From Alphaproteobacteria bacterium (GTDB taxonomy: Bacteria; Pseudomonadota; Alphaproteobacteria; Rhizobiales; Devosiaceae): a stretch of DNA of 5,767 nucleotides. Below the pieces are notes generated by a model that saw only the letters and a program-made list of their open reading frames with translations, was not told where the DNA came from and ran no database searches. Of the stretch, positions 1 through 4,233 are shown one piece after another (the stretch's first letter is position 1; each line of letters begins with the position of its first letter). The stretch spans positions 1 to 5,767 of the forward strand of contig JAJRRJ010000236.1 of NCBI GenBank assembly GCA_024279575.1, given 5' to 3'. Both the position numbers and the translations under genes were made by a program.

Positions 1-828
1 TATCACAGTGGCTGAAAGCTGCTCAACGGAAGCTGAAGTTTGTTCAACCGTCGCTGCCTGCTTGGTCGTGCGTTCGCTCAAATCATTAGCACCGGCCAGA
101 ATTTCCCCGGTGGCAGATTTTAGCTCACCAGAGGTATTGCGCAGTTTTCCAATCACCTCACTAAGCTGATCGGCAACCGCATTCGTATCATTTTTCAAAT
201 CAAGAAACGCACCTTCATACTCTCCAACAACCCGTTTGCTCAAATCCATGTTAGCCAACGCCGCCAACACTGCACCGCACTCAGCAACCCCGGCCTGTAC
301 AGAGTCCAGCAGTTCCTTGGTTTCAGCCACAGCTTCATGGGTTTTGTCATCAATGGAAGCCATCACATCAATGGCATCATTGATCCCGAGTGCACTTGTC
401 TTAAACAGCCCCCTGAGACCGCGAAGTCGGATTTTGCGGTAATAGCGCCCATCTGAAGATGCGCGCATGGCAAGAACAGCTTCGCGGGTAAATGCATCGG
501 TCACATCAAGAAGGTGGTTAAACGAGTTAATCATCTTGCGCGCATCACCCTGCTCTTCATAGCAGGTCAATCTGGCATGGAAATCACCCTTGGAAACTGA
601 AGCACTCACCAGGCAGATTTTCTTGAATAGTGCGCGCACTTTCATCATTTTGCGCAGCGCGTAAAATGCCAGTCCAAACTGAACAACAACCAAAACGATC
701 GCTGTCCAAAACGTAAAGCCCAAAGCATGCCCGCCAACAGATAGAACTCCTGCGCCAATAATTGCCCAAACGGCCACATAGGCCTTAAAGAGCGAAGACG
801 ACCTATAAAGAAAGGACAAATTCATCAT
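1..828 (-). CDS. Methyl-accepting chemotaxis receptor with TM hairpin and HAMP, partial (C-terminus beyond window)
   Basis: Transducer of the chemotaxis pathway, expected to control CheA through CheW at the inner membrane; 276 residues are visible. After a short basic N-terminus, two hydrophobic segments (about residues 17-36 and 38-57) lie almost back to back, so there is no periplasmic ligand domain. Residues about 60-115 look like a HAMP (GDFHARL, then FNHLLD), followed by a helical stretch containing DAFTRE and GRYYRKI. A second HAMP-like block covers about 185-230 (NMDLSKRV, GEYEGAF, LKNDTN). From about 240 the methylation helix begins (GANDLSERTTKQAATVEQT). The kinase-control tip lies off the left edge. 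Two ATG codons (828 and 825) fit the start, with AAGG about 8 nt upstream inside the preceding PAS gene. The 26-bp overlap with that gene suggests translational coupling. The architecture matches the membrane half of a bipartite Aer/CetA-type energy-taxis receptor. The receptor identity is certain; the energy-taxis role is inferred. Confidence 0.93.
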   Translation of the reverse strand, partial: MMNLSFLYRSSSLFKAYVAVWAIIGAGVLSVGGHALGFTFWTAIVLVVVQFGLAFYALRKMMKVRALFKKICLVSASVSKGDFHARLTCYEEQGDARKMINSFNHLLDVTDAFTREAVLAMRASSDGRYYRKIRLRGLRGLFKTSALGINDAIDVMASIDDKTHEAVAETKELLDSVQAGVAECGAVLAALANMDLSKRVVGEYEGAFLDLKNDTNAVADQLSEVIGKLRNTSGELKSATGEILAGANDLSERTTKQAATVEQTSASVEQLSATVI

Positions 829-1312
829 AATCGACACCTTTTGATTCGAGAACTTTACCAAGAAGTGCTGTCGATGCAGCCAAGCCTTCTTTGCGGTTTT
901 TGTATTTGGCTTCCTCTTCCAGAAGCGCCGCATAAAGCGGCTTGACAGCTTCAAGAGCACCTTTGAAAGGCTTCCTGCGACTGGAATGATAGCCGGTAAT
1001 ATTTCCCGCCCCATCTCTTGAAGCGGTAACATGGGCAAAAACCCAATAGTGATTATCGTTCTTTGTTTTATTTACGACAAAAGCAAACACTTCATGCCCA
1101 TCAGCGATCCGATCCCAAAGCAGCTTAAAAACACATCTCGGCATTGCTTTGGAACGAACAATGGAATGGGGCGCTCCAACCAACTCCTGCAGATCATATT
1201 CCGCGATATCCGCGCATAACTGATTGCAATAGGTGATCCATCCCTTTTTGTCAGTTTTTGTGACAATCAGGTCATCATCCTCCATTGTCCTCTCAATTCC
1301 CTCTGGCTGCAT
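803..1312 (-). CDS. Aer/CetB-like PAS domain sensor protein
   Basis: A soluble 169-residue PAS protein of the Aer type, probably a cytoplasmic redox or energy sensor that signals through the receptor encoded just downstream. Nearly the whole protein is one PAS fold plus a helical tail. DDLIVTKTDKKGWITYCN (13-30) is the first strand pair, ELVGAPHSIVRS (43-54) the cofactor loop, MPRCVFKLLWDRI (57-69) the next helix, NHYWVFAHVT (87-96) the central strands and GYHSSRR (107-113) the last strand. Residues 114-169 form a charged helical tail ending YDEFVLSL. The ATG at 1312 is preferred because GGGGA lies 6 nt upstream and family members start this way; an upstream TTG at 1357 would add 15 unconserved residues. 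In E. coli Aer the loop reads RHPDMP and binds FAD; here it reads RSKAMP, so flavin binding is uncertain. The family call is strong. The ligand and function are inferred. Confidence 0.9.
   Translation of the reverse strand: MQPEGIERTMEDDDLIVTKTDKKGWITYCNQLCADIAEYDLQELVGAPHSIVRSKAMPRCVFKLLWDRIADGHEVFAFVVNKTKNDNHYWVFAHVTASRDGAGNITGYHSSRRKPFKGALEAVKPLYAALLEEEAKYKNRKEGLAASTALLGKVLESKGVDYDEFVLSL
830..843 (-). promoter_or_regulatory. Ribosome binding site of the receptor gene inside the PAS gene
   Basis: On the minus strand AAAAGG lies about 8 nt before the tandem ATGATG of the receptor gene, entirely within the last codons of the PAS gene. It supports the receptor start at 828 and an overlapping, coupled gene pair. 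Confidence 0.55.
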
Positions 1313-1419
1313 GGCATTTCCCCATTTGTTAGCTTTTACAAAGAACAGACTTCGCAAAATTATGCAGGAAAATACTGAACTCTACGTTAACCCTAACCCA
1401 ACCAAAGCTAAAAAACCCG
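1313..1419 (-). promoter_or_regulatory. Intergenic region presumed to carry the PAS-receptor promoter
   Basis: This 107-bp gap follows the lrp-type gene and precedes the PAS gene on the minus strand. Its upstream end holds the regulator's terminator. AT-rich CATAAT or TATTTT sequences could serve as a -10, but no -35 at good spacing stands out. The motif at 1353-1370 resembles a site in the regulator's own promoter. The region was assigned promoter function by position, not by a clear consensus. Confidence 0.4.
1353..1370. promoter_or_regulatory. Possible regulator site upstream of the PAS gene
   Basis: CGCAAAATTATGCAGGAA here matches CGCAAAATGCAGGAA at 1918-1932 except for three extra bases in the middle. 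It lies about 40 bp before the PAS start codon, a reasonable place for an operator. No binding data exist; the similarity could be chance. Confidence 0.3.
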
Positions 1420-1428
1420 CTAAAGCGG
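1410..1428 (-). terminator. Weak intrinsic terminator of the Lrp-family gene
   Basis: Read on the minus strand, CCGC-TTTA-GCGG forms a 4-bp GC stem with a tetraloop (one more A-T pair is possible with a tighter loop), followed by G and six T residues. The stop codon TAG of the regulator lies within the hairpin. The stem is short, so termination may be partial, leaving possible read-through into the PAS-receptor genes. Confidence 0.5.
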
Positions 1429-1881
1429 CAGCCCGGTGCGCACCTTGACCGTGCGAATAGACATATTCGAATGCACTTGCGATACGCCCGGCAATCGCGC
1501 AATCAGCCGCCGGTGCAATCGCTCAAAATCCTCAAGATCACGACATACAACCCGCAAAATATAGTCCGATTGCCCGGCCATCAAATGACATTCCAGAATT
1601 TCAGGCACATCCTTTACTGCCGCCTCGAACTCCTCAAACGACTTTTCACTTTGCGATCCAAGACTGACGGAAATAAAAAACTGCATGGAAAAACCAAGTT
1701 TTTCAGCACTCAAAGTGGCCCGATAAGCAAGTACAAACCCCTTTCCTTCAAGCGCCTTGAGCCGTCGGTGACAGGCCGATGGTGACAGACCCACTTTTTC
1801 ACCCAGCTTCTGAACACTTTGCTGACAATCCGCCTGCACTGCCAGTAATAATTTTCGATCAATCTCACCAATACGCGACAT
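1420..1881 (-). CDS. Lrp/AsnC family transcriptional regulator, probable regulator of ald
   Basis: A 153-residue DNA-binding regulator of the Lrp/AsnC (feast/famine) family, normal length. Residues about 5-50 form the AsnC-type winged helix-turn-helix: IDRKLL, then KLGEKVGLSPSACHRRLKALE as the helix-turn-helix and GFVLAY as the wing. Residues about 65-147 form the RAM effector domain, with VPEILECHLMAGQSDYILRV containing the conserved G-x-x-DY-x-L-R-V turn and the closing strand NMSIRTVKV. Members usually act as octamers or other multimers that respond to amino acids. The ATG at 1881 is chosen over one 54 bp upstream because GGGGGAGA precedes it at good spacing and homologues begin near this residue. 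It is transcribed divergently from alanine dehydrogenase, the arrangement known for AldR in rhizobia and mycobacteria, so L-alanine response and control of ald are likely but inferred. Autoregulation is plausible from the shared promoter region. Confidence 0.93.
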   Translation of the reverse strand: MSRIGEIDRKLLLAVQADCQQSVQKLGEKVGLSPSACHRRLKALEGKGFVLAYRATLSAEKLGFSMQFFISVSLGSQSEKSFEEFEAAVKDVPEILECHLMAGQSDYILRVVCRDLEDFERLHRRLIARLPGVSQVHSNMSIRTVKVRTGLPL

Positions 1882-1882
1882 T

Positions 1883-1890
1883 TTTGCAAA
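1883..1890. promoter_or_regulatory. Perfect 8-bp palindrome next to the regulator start
   Basis: TTTGCAAA is a perfect palindrome lying between the ribosome binding site and the start codon of the Lrp-family gene. It shares the GCAAA core with motifs at 1917-1929 and 1979-1991, so it could be a regulator contact point. It is short and AT-rich, so chance is a real alternative. Confidence 0.25.
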
Positions 1891-1910
1891 TCTCCCCCAA
1901 ATAGATAAAT

Positions 1911-1940
1911 AATATCGCGCAAAATGCAGGAACATCTCAA
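1911..1940 (-). promoter_or_regulatory. Candidate promoter of the Lrp-family gene
   Basis: On the minus strand TTGAGA (1940-1935) could be a -35 and GATATT (1916-1911) a -10, separated by 18 nt; an overlapping TATTAT gives a wider spacing. The motif at 1917-1932 falls in the spacer, a position where a bound regulator would block RNA polymerase. Both boxes are imperfect. Confidence 0.35.
1917..1932. promoter_or_regulatory. Putative operator in the ald/regulator intergenic region
   Basis: GCGCAAAATGCAGGAA contains GCA-AAA-TGC, an imperfect inverted repeat of the loose kind that Lrp-family proteins bind. Nine of its first 13 bases match a second copy at 1979-1991, with the copies starting 62 bp apart (about six helical turns). 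A near-identical sequence lies upstream of the PAS gene at 1353-1370. Confidence 0.35.
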
Positions 1941-1971
1941 AAAAAGCAAGAAATTTTCAAACTCTCCAACC

Positions 1972-2006
1972 TAATATGGTGCAAAGCGCATTCACAGGAG
2001 GGCACA
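1972..2006 (+). promoter_or_regulatory. Candidate ald -10, second operator-like site and strong ribosome binding site
   Basis: TAATAT at 1972-1977 is a good -10 match, but no clear -35 lies 16-18 nt upstream, which would suit an activator-dependent promoter. GTGCAAAGCGCAT (1979-1991) includes the inverted repeat TGC-5-GCA and resembles the site at 1917-1929. AGGAGGG at 1996-2002 is a near-perfect ribosome binding site that fixes the ald start at 2007. Confidence 0.45.
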
Positions 2007-3143
2007 ATGCTTGTTGGCGTACCAAAAGAAATCAAAAATCATGAATACCGCGTCGGGCTAACCCCTGAAAGCGTGAGCGAACTCATCGCCCATGGTCACA
2101 ACGTAACTGTGGAAACAAGAGCTGGCGAAGGCATTGGTGCTGAAGACGCCGAATACACACAAATTGGCGCAACCATTGCACAATCAGCCACTGACGTTTT
2201 TGAAAACGCAGACATGATCGTCAAAGTGAAAGAACCGCAGGAAGTTGAGCGTAAAATGCTGCGCGAGGGCCAGATTTTGTTCACATATCTTCATCTGGCG
2301 CCTGATGTGCCCCAAACCAACGATCTTCTTGCTTCCGGCGCCACCTGCATTGCTTATGAAACAGTCACCGATAATTTCGGTGGTCTGCCTTTGCTCAAAC
2401 CCATGAGCCAGGTTGCCGGACGCATGTCTATTCAGGCAGGGGCCGGTGCCCTGGAAAAAGCCCATGGGGGCCGCGGCGTTCTTCTGGGTGGCGTACCCGG
2501 AGTAGAACCGGGCAAAGTTGTGGTCCTTGGGGGCGGCGTGGTCGGCTTTAACGCAGCTCAAATGGCCGTTGGCCTACAGGCAGATGTCACCATCCTTGAT
2601 CGCAACCCCATGGTGCTTGAACGACTTGATCACCATTTTGGAGCCAGCGCCCGCGTGCTTTATTCCAACAAAGCCGCACTGGCTGAAAATATCGCCATGG
2701 CTGACCTTGTAATTGGTGCCGTATTGATCCCGGGTGCAGCCGCCCCCAAACTGGTCACCCGCGAAATGCTTTCCACAATGAAACGTGGCGCGGTTCTGGC
2801 AGACGTGGCCATTGATCAGGGAGGGTGCTTTGAAACCTCCCATGCCACAACCCACGCCGACCCGACATATGTAGTCGATGATATTGTGCACTACTGTGTT
2901 GCCAATATGCCCGGCGGCGTTGCGCGCACATCCACCTATGCATTGAACAATGCAACCCTGCCCCATGTGGTAAATTTGGCCAACAAGGGCTGGAAACGGG
3001 CATTATTGGATGACAGGCATCTGGCAAATGGCCTCAACGTTACTGGAGGAAAACTGACCTGCGCTCCCGTTGGGGAAGCACAAAACATCCCCTTCATTTC
3101 CATTGAAGAGGCTCTCAGGTCCGCCAAAACCATTTCCGCATAA
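2007..3143 (+). CDS. ald: Alanine dehydrogenase
   Basis: Cytoplasmic NAD-dependent enzyme that reversibly oxidises L-alanine to pyruvate and ammonia, letting alanine serve as a carbon and nitrogen source or making alanine when ammonia is high. The 378-residue length fits the family (about 370), and the key residues line up with the Mycobacterium enzyme: R15 in EYRVGLTP, K75 in KVKEP and H96 in YLHLAPD for substrate and catalysis, D270 in VAIDQGG for catalysis. The Rossmann fold has VVVLGGGVVGFNAA (171-184) with D198 at the end of the second strand for the NAD ribose. LKPMSQVAGRMS (130-141) and NMPGGVARTSTYALNNATLP (300-319) are family signatures. The family is usually hexameric. The start is set by AGGAGGG 5 nt upstream. 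It diverges from an Lrp-type regulator, its likely controller, and a strong terminator follows, so it is monocistronic. No defects are seen. Confidence 0.98.
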   Translation: MLVGVPKEIKNHEYRVGLTPESVSELIAHGHNVTVETRAGEGIGAEDAEYTQIGATIAQSATDVFENADMIVKVKEPQEVERKMLREGQILFTYLHLAPDVPQTNDLLASGATCIAYETVTDNFGGLPLLKPMSQVAGRMSIQAGAGALEKAHGGRGVLLGGVPGVEPGKVVVLGGGVVGFNAAQMAVGLQADVTILDRNPMVLERLDHHFGASARVLYSNKAALAENIAMADLVIGAVLIPGAAAPKLVTREMLSTMKRGAVLADVAIDQGGCFETSHATTHADPTYVVDDIVHYCVANMPGGVARTSTYALNNATLPHVVNLANKGWKRALLDDRHLANGLNVTGGKLTCAPVGEAQNIPFISIEEALRSAKTISA

Positions 3144-3168
3144 GCAAATCAATCAACACATGATAAAG

Positions 3169-3195
3169 TCGGCGTCAAAAGGCGCCGATTTTTTT
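3169..3195 (+). terminator. Strong intrinsic terminator of ald
   Basis: TCGGCGTC and GGCGCCGA pair as an 8-bp stem (one G-T wobble) around an AAAA loop, followed directly by seven T residues. It begins 26 bp past the ald stop codon and is a textbook rho-independent terminator. Confidence 0.92.
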
Positions 3196-3292
3196 GCACT
3201 AAATTATTGCGCTAAAGATTGCTGTTTGCCCCAACATCACGCTAAGAAGCCTCAAATTCAATTCCCAATATCCAGGCCAACGAGCAAACCAG
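3196..3292 (+). promoter_or_regulatory. Short intergenic region before the hypothetical gene
   Basis: This segment must carry the promoter of the downstream gene because a strong terminator precedes it, but I see no convincing -35/-10 pair. Its start contains a tandem TTGCRCTAAA (3194-3203 and 3207-3216, 13-bp period) of unknown meaning. The only ribosome-binding-like sequence is a weak GAG about 9 nt before the ATG. Confidence 0.3.
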
Positions 3293-3724
3293 ATGACCAA
3301 CAAAGACAACTCAACACCAACTCTGACCCCTGAAGAATTCTTCAAAGTCCGTTTTATAAATCTCTTCAAAGACCTTGGCGAAAATGCCACCAAAGACCCG
3401 GAAACCATTTGGCTCATAGGATCTCTGGCCGGTTCCATTATTGAGGAAAACCAAAAGAAATCATGGAAAGAATTCAAGCTATCCTTGTCTAAAGACGCCT
3501 ATGATCGCTTGCTTGCCGCCCTGAAATCGCAAGGAAACAACCTTGCACAACAAAAGAACTTCAAGGCCGCTTACGCTGTTGAGACGCTCGCCATTTCAAT
3601 CATTGCACCCACAATGAAAAAGGATGAACACCTGGCTAAGGGCAATAAACTTCTTGATGGCATGATTGGCGACGCTATTGAGTTTTATCGCAGCAAGCCC
3701 GCAACAAACAGCAAACCCAATTAA
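3293..3724 (+). CDS. Hypothetical helical protein with one TPR-like helix pair
   Basis: A 143-residue protein that I do not recognise. There is no signal peptide, membrane segment or cysteine; it looks cytosolic, lysine-rich and mostly helical, with a disordered Lys/Asn/Pro tail. Residues 74-106 fit a single tetratricopeptide-like repeat: G81, L84, F90, A93 and A100 sit at the TPR consensus positions 8, 11, 17, 20 and 27, with a proline at 106. A hydrophobic helix at about 38-50 (IWLIGSLAGSII) may pack against it. The ATG is the only early start; the ribosome binding site is weak, so expression may be low. It lies after the ald terminator and 61 bp before a DUF3995-like membrane gene on the same strand, so the two might share a transcript. 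It is probably real because of the uninterrupted frame with coherent helical composition. Its function is unknown. Confidence 0.72.
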   Translation: MTNKDNSTPTLTPEEFFKVRFINLFKDLGENATKDPETIWLIGSLAGSIIEENQKKSWKEFKLSLSKDAYDRLLAALKSQGNNLAQQKNFKAAYAVETLAISIIAPTMKKDEHLAKGNKLLDGMIGDAIEFYRSKPATNSKPN

Positions 3725-3739
3725 TCTGGACATTGCACT

Positions 3740-3756
3740 CGTTCCCGATGGGAGCG
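3740..3756 (+). other. GC-rich hairpin without a T tract
   Basis: CGTTCCC and GGGAGCG pair over 7 bp (one G-T wobble) around a GAT loop, between the hypothetical gene and the DUF3995-like gene. No T run follows on either strand, so it is not a standard intrinsic terminator; it might slow polymerase, protect an mRNA end, or be incidental. Confidence 0.4.
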
Positions 3757-3785
3757 CCCCCCACAGCTAACTTAACAGGCATAAA

Positions 3786-4214
3786 ATGACCGCAGGTCTC
3801 GCTTCTTTGATCTTTATTCCGTTGCTGGCTATTTCCATGGTGCACATGCTGTGGGCCTTTGGATCAACTTACCCGGCCAAAACACAAAGAGATTTGGCGC
3901 GCACGGTTGCCGGCTTCAAAGATATTGAAAAAATGCCCCCCCGCCTCGCCTCTCTAGCGGTCTCGCTGGCGACCCTTTTTGCCGGGCTCTGGGCGCTGGC
4001 ATTAACCGACCCCAACACAAGCCTGATACTCACCAGTGGCGGATTTGTTCTGACATTTTTATTTCTTGCTCGCGGACTTGTTTCCTACACAAGCTGGTGG
4101 CGCGCCCTGACACCTGAACAACCGTTCGCCAGTTTTGATGTCAAGGTTTACGGCCCCCTGTGCCTGTTTATTGCCGTCGGGTTTGGATTGCTGACAGTTC
4201 TCAGAGTGACCTAG
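3786..4214 (+). CDS. DUF3995-like four-helix inner membrane protein
   Basis: A 142-residue membrane protein with four predicted helices at about 5-27, 53-73, 79-99 and 121-140. The features I associate with the DUF3995 family are HMLWAFGS at the end of helix 1 (20-27), ARGLVSY after helix 3 (95-101), and TPEQPFASFD followed by VYGPLCL (109-127) leading into helix 4. The length is typical. The family has no established function that I know of, so none is assigned. The soluble loop between helices 1 and 2 is basic and likely cytoplasmic, but topology is uncertain. AGG lies 6 nt before the ATG. It follows the hypothetical gene by 61 bp and converges on pgm with 19 bp between stop codons. A run of seven C at 3936-3942 does not disturb the frame. 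The membrane nature is clear. The family name comes from memory of motifs. Confidence 0.82.
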   Translation: MTAGLASLIFIPLLAISMVHMLWAFGSTYPAKTQRDLARTVAGFKDIEKMPPRLASLAVSLATLFAGLWALALTDPNTSLILTSGGFVLTFLFLARGLVSYTSWWRALTPEQPFASFDVKVYGPLCLFIAVGFGLLTVLRVT

Positions 4215-4233
4215 AATGAGACCTCAATAAAAT
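4215..4233. other. Convergent 19-bp junction, no terminator seen
   Basis: This gap separates the stop codons of the DUF3995-like gene and pgm. Neither strand shows a GC-rich hairpin followed by T residues, so transcripts from both sides probably run into the opposing gene before ending. Confidence 0.5.

Noticed and set aside
1313..1357. Extended start of the PAS protein at a TTG
   Set aside because: It would add 15 unconserved residues; the ATG at 1312 has a good ribosome binding site and fits the family's N-terminus.
1387..1403. Telomere-like TTAACCCTAACCCAACC
   Set aside because: Only two imperfect units are present, in a bacterial intergenic region; most likely chance.
1471..1785. Plus-strand open frame of 104 codons opposite the Lrp-family gene
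   Set aside because: It lies wholly inside the regulator gene on the other strand, has no ribosome binding site, and its product looks unlike a folded protein.
1882..1935. Extended start of the Lrp-family protein at the upstream ATG
   Set aside because: It would cover the candidate promoter and the strong GGGGGAGA ribosome binding site, and homologues begin near the ATG at 1881.
4206..4233. Direct repeat GACCT and TGAGACCTCA palindrome in the convergent gap as a terminator
   Set aside because: The palindrome leaves only a two-base loop, the stem is weak, and no T run follows on either strand.
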